Of a DNA stretch of 15,746 nucleotides, positions 1 to 6,996 are shown piece by piece. This DNA comes from Myxococcales bacterium (lineage in GTDB: Bacteria > Myxococcota > Polyangia > Fen-1088), in NCBI GenBank assembly GCA_003159055.1, contig PMLH01000516.1:2274-18019 (forward strand), written 5' to 3'. Under the pieces are notes generated by a model. That model did no database searches. It had not been told where the DNA came from and was given only the letters and a program-made list of their open reading frames with translations. The position numbers were made by a program, and so were the translations under genes. Position 1 is the stretch's first letter. Every line of letters begins with the position of its first letter.

Positions 1-2
1 TC

Positions 3-191
3 ACCGTCGACGAGAAAGGCAAGGCCAAGGCGACCATCATCAACAAGGGCGCGAATCTCGGCACGGACTCGCATTCGCTCTTCAGCAATGATGGCACTGC
101 CCTCGTGATTCACGCCAAAGCCGACGACATGAAGTCCGATCCGGCCGGCGGCGCGGGCGATCGGATCGCCTGCGGCGTAGTCGTGAAGTAG
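3..191 (+). CDS. sodC: Cu,Zn superoxide dismutase, C-terminal fragment (5' end outside window)
   Basis: The frame open from the left edge ends at TAG 189-191 and gives the last 62 residues of a Cu,Zn superoxide dismutase. The segment ALVIHAKADD carries the copper-ligand His and the downstream Asp-Asp of the family. The segment AGDRIACGVVV matches the second family signature, with the active-site Arg and the Cys of the conserved intrasubunit disulfide. In this family the enzyme turns superoxide into H2O2 and O2, usually in the periplasm or as a lipoprotein. The zinc ligands, the export signal and the start lie upstream and cannot be judged. No clear terminator follows. The next gene starts 146 bp downstream on the same strand with its own Shine-Dalgarno, so co-transcription is undecided. 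Confidence 0.9.
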   Translation, partial: TVDEKGKAKATIINKGANLGTDSHSLFSNDGTALVIHAKADDMKSDPAGGAGDRIACGVVVK

Positions 192-325
192 CTGCAGCCC
201 GCCCGCGCACCGCGTGGACAACTGCCACAGTGCGTCGCTCTAGAAAGATACCGAGGAACCAGATCAACCTTGGACGTTCGGTTGGTCTCTCGACTAGCAT
301 GGCCTTCCCGCGAACTTGAGCGAAG

Positions 326-331
326 AAGGAG
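326..331 (+). promoter_or_regulatory. Shine-Dalgarno deciding a GTG start
   Basis: AAGGAG lies 6 nt before GTG at 338. An ATG at 333 is also downstream but opens a two-codon frame (ATG ACG TGA) whose stop overlaps the GTG. GTG 338 is therefore the start of the lipoprotein gene. Confidence 0.75.
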
Positions 332-337
332 CATGAC

Positions 338-2059
338 GTGACCTCGAACTCGTTCTCGCAGCTCGTAAGATCATCTTTGTTGGCCTGTTTCTGGGTGATT
401 GCCGTCGGCTGCGGCGGATCAAGCTCAGAACAGGAAGGCGGCACGAGTCTCGAGCCCGGGACGGACGGCGGAACATTGCCGAGCGGCGGTGGCACGACCG
501 GCTCGGGGCCTGGACAGGGTGGCATGTCGGGTGCTGGTGGCACGGTTTCTACCTGCGGCGATCCCGGATTCGGCTGTTGTGCCGGAAACGCCTGCAAGAA
601 TGGCGCTTGCTGCGTGTCGGGCATCTGCATGGGCGAAGGCGCCGCATGCGTGGGGCTTGGTAGCGGGGTGTGCAGCGCCGGTGCTTGCGGAACCTGTGGC
701 GGCCCTGGGCTGCCCTGCTGTGGTGACGCCCCGAGCACCGGCACATGCACGGCCCCCTCCACGAGGTGCAACAACGGCAACTGCGAACGATGCGGATCGG
801 CTGGGTATGCCTGCTGTGCGCCGACCTCCGGCACCGCTGGCGTGTGCAACGACGCCAACACGATTTGCAGCGGCAACTTGTGCGTCCCCTGCGGAACTGC
901 GGGCTCTGCCTGCTGTCCAGGCAACGTGTGCACGGGCACAGGCTGTTGCTATAACAGCCTCTGCGTCGGTGAAAACGGTACCTGCGGCACAAGCGCCGGC
1001 ACCTGCCAGGCGGGCCGTTGCTCGGGTTGTGGCAACGCCACGCAGCCCTGTTGCTCGGGTGGCTGCTACGACGGACTACTCTGCAAGAGCGGCACCTGCG
1101 CATCGTGCGGGGGCTCGGGCGAGGCATGCTGTCCTTCGAGCACCGCGGCCCTACAGTGCAAGGCGGGCTTGGCCTTGGCTTGCTCGTCCTCGGGCGCCGA
1201 CGGCCTGTGCACCCGCTGTGGCAGCCTCGGCGACATCTGTTGTAGCGGGCGGACTTGCAGCGAGGGCTGCTGCTCGACCGCGACCAACCGATGCTTGGCC
1301 GATACCACGGGCTGCCAAGGCCTGGACGCCTCTTTGCCAACCGATGCGCCGACGAGCCAATGTGCCAGCGGCGGCGCACCCTGTTCGGCGTTGGCGCATT
1401 TCACTTCGACCCAGGTTCTCGACGGCAAGGACGACGAGTTCTGCAACATTCCTTCCTTCGAGCTCAATTTCGGCAACGCCGCCAAGATCAACGAATACAA
1501 CACCACCGGCGGTAGCTACCCCGAGCGGGCGGTGGCACGCGTGGCCTGGGACGCGGCGGGCATCCACGCCTTCGTCCGCGTCTACGACAACACATTTACC
1601 CCGGCCAAATCCGCGGACACGCTATGGAATGGCGACAGCGTCGAGCTGATGTTCAGTTCGTCGACGGAGGTGACCGGCTTGACCAGCAAGGACGCCAACA
1701 CTGTTCACGTGATCGTCAGCCCGCCGAATGCATCGTCGGTGAAAGACAGCTCGTCGTCGGGCACACCGACGCCCCTGCCAAGCGCCGAGTTCGTCAGCGG
1801 CAGCGACAGCACTGGCTATTGGGTGGAGCTGAACCTGCCGTGGCCGGGCACGGCGCCGGCCGCGGGTGCGCAGATCAAATTCGAGATGCAGCTCAACGCC
1901 GCAGATGGTGTCACCAAGACCAGCGACAGCCAAACCCGAGACGCCCAGGCCATCTACTACCTCGGAACGGCGCCCTCGACGACGACCTGTGCTTCGAGCT
2001 CAGCCATCTACCCCTTCTGCGACGACCGCCTGTGGTGCACGACCACGCTGCAGCCCTAG
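338..2059 (+). CDS. Cys-rich repeat lipoprotein with C-terminal CBM9-like domain
   Basis: This 573-aa protein starts at GTG 338. A hydrophobic signal (about residues 9-24) ends in AVGC, giving a plausible lipobox with Cys25. A Gly/Ser/Thr-rich linker follows to about residue 71. Residues 73-326 are a cysteine-rich region with seven copies of CGxxGxxCC starting at residues 73, 120, 152, 185, 231, 257 and 294 (the fifth has T in place of the second Gly). They are separated by shorter Cys modules such as GCCYNSLC. Residues about 343-573 resemble carbohydrate-binding module family 9/DOMON-like domains: an ARVAWDAAGIHAFVRVYD strand pair, then LWNGDSVELMF. The protein is inferred to be an outer-membrane-anchored, disulfide-rich surface protein binding a glycan or other ligand. 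No enzyme motif is visible. Its stop is 3 bp from the stop of the convergent cyclase gene. The ligand is unknown. Confidence 0.85.
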   Translation: MTSNSFSQLVRSSLLACFWVIAVGCGGSSSEQEGGTSLEPGTDGGTLPSGGGTTGSGPGQGGMSGAGGTVSTCGDPGFGCCAGNACKNGACCVSGICMGEGAACVGLGSGVCSAGACGTCGGPGLPCCGDAPSTGTCTAPSTRCNNGNCERCGSAGYACCAPTSGTAGVCNDANTICSGNLCVPCGTAGSACCPGNVCTGTGCCYNSLCVGENGTCGTSAGTCQAGRCSGCGNATQPCCSGGCYDGLLCKSGTCASCGGSGEACCPSSTAALQCKAGLALACSSSGADGLCTRCGSLGDICCSGRTCSEGCCSTATNRCLADTTGCQGLDASLPTDAPTSQCASGGAPCSALAHFTSTQVLDGKDDEFCNIPSFELNFGNAAKINEYNTTGGSYPERAVARVAWDAAGIHAFVRVYDNTFTPAKSADTLWNGDSVELMFSSSTEVTGLTSKDANTVHVIVSPPNASSVKDSSSSGTPTPLPSAEFVSGSDSTGYWVELNLPWPGTAPAAGAQIKFEMQLNAADGVTKTSDSQTRDAQAIYYLGTAPSTTTCASSSAIYPFCDDRLWCTTTLQP

Positions 2060-2062
2060 TGG

Positions 2063-3313
2063 CTACGCCCCGCGCGTCGAATAGCTCGACCGCTGCAGAA
2101 GCTTCCAGGCTTTGATGAGGCCAACGTTCTTGGCTTCGAGCGGCTCCATTTCCGAAAAGCCGCTTTGCTCGCGGTCGGGCAGGGTCTGGAAATAGGCGTT
2201 GGCCACGACGATCTCGTTGGTGGCCGCCTGGGCCAGGAGCCGCGCCGCCAGGTTGACCGCGTCGCCGACGATGCCAATGTGGCTGCGGCAGAAGGGCCGG
2301 TACATGACCGACTGAATATCGCCGATCGACATGCCAATGTGCACGCCGCCGGATGGCTGCACCCGATCGATTTCGCGCTGCCAGCGGTTCGACACCGAGC
2401 TGCCGATCTGCAGCAGCCACCGTGCACAGTCGAGGGCGCGCTGGGCGTAGCCGTCATGCACGTCGGGCACGCCGAAGAGGGCCAATACCTCGTCGCCCAC
2501 GAACTGGCACATCATGCCGCCGCTGTTGATCACGGCGTAGCGCGAGTTGGAATAGAAGGTGGTCAGGGCGTTGCGCATGACCTCGTCGTCGCGGGTGTCG
2601 CGCACGAAGCTGGAGAACGACGAGAGATCCGCCAGCAGCACGACCGCGTTGCGAAACCGGCGCGGCGGCAGGATCTGCTCAGGCGCGAAATGGTAGAGCT
2701 TGCGCAGCTGCAGCAGGCGCGAGTAGCCGAAGTGCCAAAGCAATGATGCCTTGAGTGGACTTTCCACATGTCGCTCGCCGAAGGCCCAGCGCCACTTGAT
2801 ATCATCAATGGCATTGCGCAATTCGAACAGGCCTTCGTGATTGAGCGCCCCGAGCTTCACACCGAAGCACTCGAACACCAACGCCTGCAAGCGCGCCTCG
2901 TCCCAGAATTCGAGCTTCAGCTCCTTGTGCGTCTCTTTGTGCAGGCGATCTTCCAGCTCCTGGCAATCCGAACGTCCGTCGCGGTCAACGACCACGATCA
3001 CGCGGTCGGCATCAGGTATGGTGGGAGAGGGGCGGCTGTACTTGCGCACAAAGTGATCGACCATGCGGTCGCTCGCGTAGCCGTACTTCACCTCCACGAA
3101 GAAGGGCGGCCGGTTGGGCGAGCGGACCACCACGTCCGCGAAGGCGCCCGGCACGCCTAGGTCGACCTCGCGCGAAATCTCGACCTGTTCCGTGCCGACG
3201 TCGTGGTGCCCGACGACCTGGAAGCGGCAGATCTCGCAGCAGATCTCCTCGAGAAATAGGCGAAGCTGCCGCAAGAAGTGTGCATGCTCGGCGGTTTTCT
3301 GCGGACTGGTCAT
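2063..3313 (-). CDS. Class III nucleotide cyclase with N-terminal PD-(D/E)xK-like domain
   Basis: The chosen ATG (3311-3313) gives 416 aa; a GTG at 3364 would add 17 residues, and neither has a strong Shine-Dalgarno. Numbering here uses the longer form. The C-terminal half (about 238-425) is a class III adenylate/guanylate cyclase domain: VVLLADLSSF with metal ligand Asp246, QFVGDEVLALFG with Asp291, and GDAVNLAARL with transition-state Asn371 and Arg375. The two base-selecting positions are unusual: Gln287 where KF(I/V)GD normally has Lys, and His362 where Asp or Thr is usual. The N-terminal part (about 60-130) has the pattern of a PD-(D/E)xK nuclease fold, FADVVV (Asp77) followed by FFVEVKYG (Glu91-x-Lys93). 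No transmembrane segment is seen, so the protein is probably cytosolic. It is transcribed away from the HDOD-GGDEF gene, sharing a short intergenic region. Cyclase assignment is firm; the nuclease-like call is by motif only. Confidence 0.85.
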   Translation of the reverse strand: MTSPQKTAEHAHFLRQLRLFLEEICCEICRFQVVGHHDVGTEQVEISREVDLGVPGAFADVVVRSPNRPPFFVEVKYGYASDRMVDHFVRKYSRPSPTIPDADRVIVVVDRDGRSDCQELEDRLHKETHKELKLEFWDEARLQALVFECFGVKLGALNHEGLFELRNAIDDIKWRWAFGERHVESPLKASLLWHFGYSRLLQLRKLYHFAPEQILPPRRFRNAVVLLADLSSFSSFVRDTRDDEVMRNALTTFYSNSRYAVINSGGMMCQFVGDEVLALFGVPDVHDGYAQRALDCARWLLQIGSSVSNRWQREIDRVQPSGGVHIGMSIGDIQSVMYRPFCRSHIGIVGDAVNLAARLLAQAATNEIVVANAYFQTLPDREQSGFSEMEPLEAKNVGLIKAWKLLQRSSYSTRGA

Positions 3314-3407
3314 CAGCGACGAGCATAGCTCGGTTGCGCCCACCGCACAGCAACCTTCCGCCACCTACAGAAGACCCAGGATCCGCCGAAGATTAAGAAG
3401 AGTACTC

Positions 3408-4940
3408 ATGTCGATCCCGGTTCGTGAGAAACTGGCGAGATGCGCCGATCTGCCGAGCATGCCGGCGGTGGCGATTCAGATCCTCGACCTGTGTCAGCGC
3501 GACGAGCCGGATATCGCCGAGGTCGCCAAGCTCATCAGCAGCGACCCTGCGTTGTCGGCCAAGATCTTGCGCCTGACCAACTCGCCCATGTATGGGCTCA
3601 AGTGCGAGGTGCGAACAGTTTCCCACGCCATCTGCCTCCTCGGCCTATCCGCCGTACGCCCGCTGGCCCTGTCGTTTTCCTTGGTCAAGGGGTTGCAGGA
3701 CAAGGACAGGAAGGCGCTGACCTGGTTCTGGAAGCGGTCGCTACTTTCCGCCGTCGCTGCCCGCGAACTGGCCGCGGTGACCGGCTATCGCCTGAGCGAG
3801 GAGGCCTTCATGGGCGCGCTCCTTCAAGACATCGGCATCCTGGCCTTGCGGCAACTAGCAGGCATGGAATACAGCACGCTGGCCCGAAGCGGCACCCGCC
3901 ACAGCATCCTGGCCGAAGGGGAACGTGCGCTCTTCGGCGAAGACCATGCGAGCCTGGGGGCATGGCTGGCCGAGCGCTGGAAGCTTCCAACCACCCTGTC
4001 CACGGCCATCGCGCTGAGCCACTCGCCGGAGAAGGTGCCCGCCGACCTGCACGTCGATGTGGCGAACCTGGTTCGCCTGGTGGCGGTCTCGGGCGAGGTG
4101 GCCGATGTGTGGATCGAGCAGAACGCAGCCCTGGCGATGGAGACCTTGCGGCACTCGTCGTGTCAGCTCCTGCAGATCGACGACCAGAAGCTGGATGCGG
4201 CTTTGCAACGGGTCGCCAAACGCAGCGAAGAAGTCGCCGACTATTTCGATGTCGACTTGGGCTCGCCGGAGGAGTTGTCGGCGATCCTGGAGCAAGCCAA
4301 GGAGACCCTGCTGATCCTGGCCATCGCAGCCAATCGACAGGTGAGCGACGCCAAGGAGGCCATCGGCACACTGGAGGCCAGGGCCCGATCGCTCGAGCAA
4401 GAGGCCCAGCGCGACGGTCTCACCGGGCTCTACAACCGCGTGTTCTTCGACCAGGCGTTCGCGCAAAGGGTCGCTCAGGCAAAGCGTGAGGAAAAGCCGC
4501 TCAGCCTCGTTTTGTTCGACATCGATCACTTCAAAAGCGTCAACGACACCTACGGCCATCAGGTGGGCGACAAAGTGCTGGCGGGCATCGCCGGGTCGCT
4601 CGGCGGTCGCCTTCGACCGAGCGACATCCTGGCACGCTACGGCGGAGAGGAATTTGTTCTCGTGCTTCCCGAGACCGACGCCGCGGGAGCAGCCGTGGTG
4701 GCGGAACGGCTGCGACAACGCGTGGCCGAGGCTGCACACGACATCGGCAACGGCGCCACCTTGCGCGCCACCATCTCGGGCGGACATGCAACCATGCAGC
4801 CGGGATTCTTGGCGACCGGAGAAATGCTGCTGGCAAGCGCCGATGCCGCGCTGTATGCCGCCAAGGGCGCGGGCCGCGATCGAATCGTTGCGGGCAGAAA
4901 TCCCGGCATAGTCGCCAATCTGGCGGCCGCGTCCGCTTGA
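3408..4940 (+). CDS. HDOD-GGDEF diguanylate cyclase
   Basis: This 510-aa protein has an N-terminal HDOD domain (about 10-205), a degenerate HD phosphohydrolase fold used as a signalling module. A helical, probably coiled-coil linker (about 290-345) leads to a GGDEF domain (about 345-505). The GGDEF domain has FDIDHFKSVND (metal Asp371) and active-site GGEEF at 412-416. The I-site RPSD at 403-406 sits five residues upstream, so both catalysis and product inhibition look intact. It should make c-di-GMP from two GTP in the cytoplasm. The frame is open further upstream to 3114, but the ATG at 3408 follows an AAGAAGAG Shine-Dalgarno-like stretch and begins exactly where HDOD homology starts. The gene is divergent from the nucleotide cyclase and convergent with the PASTA gene. 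What the HDOD domain senses cannot be read from the sequence. Confidence 0.93.
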   Translation: MSIPVREKLARCADLPSMPAVAIQILDLCQRDEPDIAEVAKLISSDPALSAKILRLTNSPMYGLKCEVRTVSHAICLLGLSAVRPLALSFSLVKGLQDKDRKALTWFWKRSLLSAVAARELAAVTGYRLSEEAFMGALLQDIGILALRQLAGMEYSTLARSGTRHSILAEGERALFGEDHASLGAWLAERWKLPTTLSTAIALSHSPEKVPADLHVDVANLVRLVAVSGEVADVWIEQNAALAMETLRHSSCQLLQIDDQKLDAALQRVAKRSEEVADYFDVDLGSPEELSAILEQAKETLLILAIAANRQVSDAKEAIGTLEARARSLEQEAQRDGLTGLYNRVFFDQAFAQRVAQAKREEKPLSLVLFDIDHFKSVNDTYGHQVGDKVLAGIAGSLGGRLRPSDILARYGGEEFVLVLPETDAAGAAVVAERLRQRVAEAAHDIGNGATLRATISGGHATMQPGFLATGEMLLASADAALYAAKGAGRDRIVAGRNPGIVANLAAASA

Positions 4941-4985
4941 CACGGCCGGATCCGTGGCCGGTTCCGGCTTCGGCAGCCGGCTCTG
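4941..4985. terminator. GC-rich intergenic hairpin region between convergent genes
   Basis: The whole gap between the convergent GGDEF and PASTA stops is hairpin-forming. CACGG (4941-4945) pairs with CCGTG (4952-4956), and GCCGG (4958-4962) pairs with CCGGC downstream. There is no T-tract, so bidirectional terminator function is inferred from position. The 14-mer GTGGCCGGTTCCGG at 4954-4967 recurs at 7916-7929. Confidence 0.45.
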
Positions 4986-5699
4986 CTAGTTCCGGTTGAC
5001 CACCAGATCCACGGCCGAACCCTTGGGCGCCTGCTGATTGGCGGGCGGGGTTTGCTCCAGAATCAACCCGTCGCTGTGGTCGTCGTCGGATCGGGAACGC
5101 AGATTGCCGACCGTGAAGCCGGCCTTCTGCAGTTCTTCTTTGGCCCGGGCCAGCGATCGCCCGACCACGCTCGGCACCGCCACCGTCGCTGCGCCCTTGG
5201 ACACCACCAGGTCGACGGCGGCGCCAATCCGAGTTTCGCCGCCCTCAGCGATGCCCTGCGAGATGACGCCGCCAGCTTTCACGTCGGCGCTGGTGTCTTC
5301 GCTCACCTTGCCGAGGGCAAGCTTCGCGGTCTCCAGGCGCAGCTTGGCGTCGGCAAGCGCCAACCCAACCAAGGCCGGCATTTTGATCGGCGCCGGCGCC
5401 TTGGCCAGGACGACATCGAGCGCCTGACCGCGCTCGATGCGCGAGCCTTCCATCGGCCGTTGCGCAAGGATGTTGCCAGCCGGGGTTCGCGCGTCCTCGC
5501 GCTCCTCGCTAACGACGAACATGAGGCCGCGGTTTTCGACCAGGGCGCGGGCGCTTTGCACGGGAAGCCCCAGCACCGACGGCACTTCAATCGCCTCCTT
5601 CTGCAGGGCCGCGTGATGAAGAGCGTATGTCGTGCCAGCAGCAACCACGGCTGCCACCACGGCAGAACCCACGAGATCTCGGATCGCCATGCTAGGCAT
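4986..5699 (-). CDS. Membrane-anchored protein with three PASTA domains
   Basis: The 237-aa protein has one N-terminal membrane segment (about residues 9-27), then three PASTA repeats at about 38-100, 105-168 and 173-236. Each has the family pattern of a V/MPxLxG-type opening, an amphipathic helix, a Q..P/G turn and a closing VDLVV strand. In this family PASTA domains bind muropeptides, beta-lactams or partner proteins outside the cytoplasm. They usually sit on Ser/Thr kinases or class A penicillin-binding proteins, but neither domain is present here. It is therefore a stand-alone, probably periplasmic PASTA protein. The start is ambiguous: ATGs at 5699 and 5690 arise from a tandem 9-bp repeat, and no good Shine-Dalgarno is seen. 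The nucleotidyltransferase gene lies upstream on the same strand, about 100 bp away with a hairpin between, so separate transcription is likely. Confidence 0.88.
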   Translation of the reverse strand: MPSMAIRDLVGSAVVAAVVAAGTTYALHHAALQKEAIEVPSVLGLPVQSARALVENRGLMFVVSEEREDARTPAGNILAQRPMEGSRIERGQALDVVLAKAPAPIKMPALVGLALADAKLRLETAKLALGKVSEDTSADVKAGGVISQGIAEGGETRIGAAVDLVVSKGAATVAVPSVVGRSLARAKEELQKAGFTVGNLRSRSDDDHSDGLILEQTPPANQQAPKGSAVDLVVNRN

Positions 5700-5704
5700 G
5701 CTAG
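5687..5704. repeat. Tandem 9-bp repeat duplicating a start codon
   Basis: CCATGCTAG (5687-5695) is followed directly by GCATGCTAG (5696-5704), identical at 8 of 9 bases. On the minus strand each copy contributes an ATG, so the PASTA protein begins M-P-S-M. GCTAG/CTAGC (5691-5705) could also pair and place the first ATG in a 5-nt loop. Confidence 0.6.
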
Positions 5705-5782
5705 CAGCCCGTGGTGAAAGTCTCCACGTCCCTGTTCAGGACCGCACGCGGTACCGGAATCAACGCTCGGAGCCCGGGTTGT

Positions 5783-5799
5783 GCGGGCAAGAAGCCCGC
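5783..5799 (-). terminator. Hairpin after the nucleotidyltransferase stop
   Basis: GCGGGC (5783-5788) and GCCCGC (5794-5799) form a perfect 6-bp stem with a 5-nt loop, 4 bp past the TAG of the nucleotidyltransferase gene. There is no T-run, so it may be a weak terminator or a REP-like palindrome; the adjacent CTACGCC also flanks the palindrome at 13642. Confidence 0.4.
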
Positions 5800-5803
5800 G
5801 CGG

Positions 5804-6832
5804 CTACGCCGGTCCACCACAGCGGATCGGAGCCGGTGTCGTGTCGGCATTGAACACTGCGCCGGGGGTAACAACGACGCCTGATTGCTTGCCGGTGGCG
5901 GTTGCTCCTGCCCAAACCACAGCGCGCGCGATCTCGGCCCCGGCGGCCACGCGCGCGCCACCACACACGACCGCGAACGGGCCGACCACTGCGCCCGCCT
6001 CGACCACCGCACCGGCGGCGATGCGGACCGGGGGCCTCAACTGGGCACCGGCTTCGACCTGGGCTGCGGGGTCCACACCGACGAGAGGCCCAGGCGCCTG
6101 GGGCAAGAGGGATGGATTTTGCAGCAAATCGAGATTGCCAGCCAGGTAGCGCTCGGGGGTGGAATGCTCGGCGAAATAGCCGCTCATGGCGAACGAGCCG
6201 ATGCGGTTGCCAGCGAGAAGCGCGGGAATGTACGCGTCGCCGATGACGTCGGACAGCCCCTCCGGCAGCCGATCAAGAAGCGCTATCTCGACGACGTGAA
6301 TGCCGGCGAACATGCGTGGCAGCACCGGCCCGGCGGCCTTCCCGTCGGCGCGCTTGCCCCGGATGCTCAGCACCGTGCCGTCCTGCGCCACGCCGATGGG
6401 CGCCCACAGCTCAGGATTCGGATCGTCGCGCACCACCATCGTCGCTACCGTGCCGGGCGGAGCATCGCGATGCGCGGCGATCACGGCGTTCAAGTCGATA
6501 TCGGCGGCGACCTTGCCGTTGATCACCAACACCGGCCCAGGTGAAAACATGTAACGCGCCTTCCACAGCGCGCCGCCGGTGCCGTATAGCTCTTCCTCGA
6601 CCGAGTAGCGCAGGCGCACGCCAAAGCGCGAACCGTCGCCCAAGGTTTGCCCGACTTTGTCGCCGTGGTGGTGGAGGTTGACGATGATGTCGGTGAGCCC
6701 GGCGCGGCGACAAAGCTCGATCCCGTAGGTGATGGCGGGATAGCCGCACACGGGCAAGAGCGGCTTCGGAAGTGCGATACCGATTTGGCCAAGACGCGTG
6801 GAGCGCCCGGCAGCGAGAATCATCGCCTGCAT
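5804..6832 (-). CDS. Sugar-nucleotidyltransferase-like protein with left-handed beta-helix C-terminus
   Basis: The ATG at 6832 gives 342 aa and starts right at the family's N-terminus, MQAMILAAGRSTRLG. A GTG at 6868 would add 12 residues with no family match. Residues 4-31 carry the NTP-binding LAAGxxxRLG motif and the PKP lysine. GTGGA at 84-88 is also typical. The C-terminal part (about 240-340) is made of hexapeptide-like repeats rich in A/V/G, as in the beta-helix of GlmU-type and mannose-1-phosphate guanylyltransferase proteins. Such enzymes join a sugar 1-phosphate to an NTP for surface glycan or cell-wall synthesis. The usual VxNGD motif reads VINGKVAADIDL here, so Lys107 replaces the expected Mg2+-binding Asp. 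Catalysis may rely on another acid or be lost. The substrate cannot be assigned. It is divergent from the sensor gene at 6997. Confidence 0.82.
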   Translation of the reverse strand: MQAMILAAGRSTRLGQIGIALPKPLLPVCGYPAITYGIELCRRAGLTDIIVNLHHHGDKVGQTLGDGSRFGVRLRYSVEEELYGTGGALWKARYMFSPGPVLVINGKVAADIDLNAVIAAHRDAPPGTVATMVVRDDPNPELWAPIGVAQDGTVLSIRGKRADGKAAGPVLPRMFAGIHVVEIALLDRLPEGLSDVIGDAYIPALLAGNRIGSFAMSGYFAEHSTPERYLAGNLDLLQNPSLLPQAPGPLVGVDPAAQVEAGAQLRPPVRIAAGAVVEAGAVVGPFAVVCGGARVAAGAEIARAVVWAGATATGKQSGVVVTPGAVFNADTTPAPIRCGGPA

Positions 6833-6890
6833 GCGGGTATTATCCACCAGGCGGGACGAGATGGACACTTTGCTTGGGTTGTCCCACCAG

Positions 6891-6950
6891 TCACGCGAAA
6901 ACCCGTTTTTCTGCTCACGTTTCTCTGCTCACACGAAAACCCGTTTCTCT
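6891..6950. repeat. Pair of 22-bp direct repeats with an AAAAC-CC-GTTTT palindrome
   Basis: The 22-bp segments at 6891-6912 and 6929-6950 match at 20 positions and lie 38 bp apart. Both contain CGAAAACCCGTTT. In the first copy AAAAC and GTTTT are perfect inverted arms around CC. The location, between the divergent nucleotidyltransferase and sensor genes, suits paired operator sites; a neutral tandem duplication is the alternative. Confidence 0.55.
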
Positions 6951-6996
6951 TCCGCTGCCAACTAGGCACTCGGCGAAATGCCTGTTATCGTGCAAG

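Noticed and set aside
270..300. TTGGAC ... TAGCAT as a promoter for the lipoprotein gene
   Set aside because: The spacer is 19 bp and the -10 match is poor; not reported as a feature.
399..1649. Alternative 416-codon plus-strand frame inside the lipoprotein gene
   Set aside because: It is Arg/Ala-rich with no domain, typical of an out-of-frame reading of GC-rich DNA.
3114..3407. Upstream in-frame extension of the HDOD-GGDEF gene
   Set aside because: It overlaps the cyclase gene on the other strand; HDOD similarity and a Shine-Dalgarno-like stretch start at 3408.
6772..6996. In-frame extension of the PBP-like gene as a possible signal peptide
   Set aside because: The translated extension lacks a hydrophobic core and crosses the repeat pair at 6891-6950 and the 5' end of the divergent gene.
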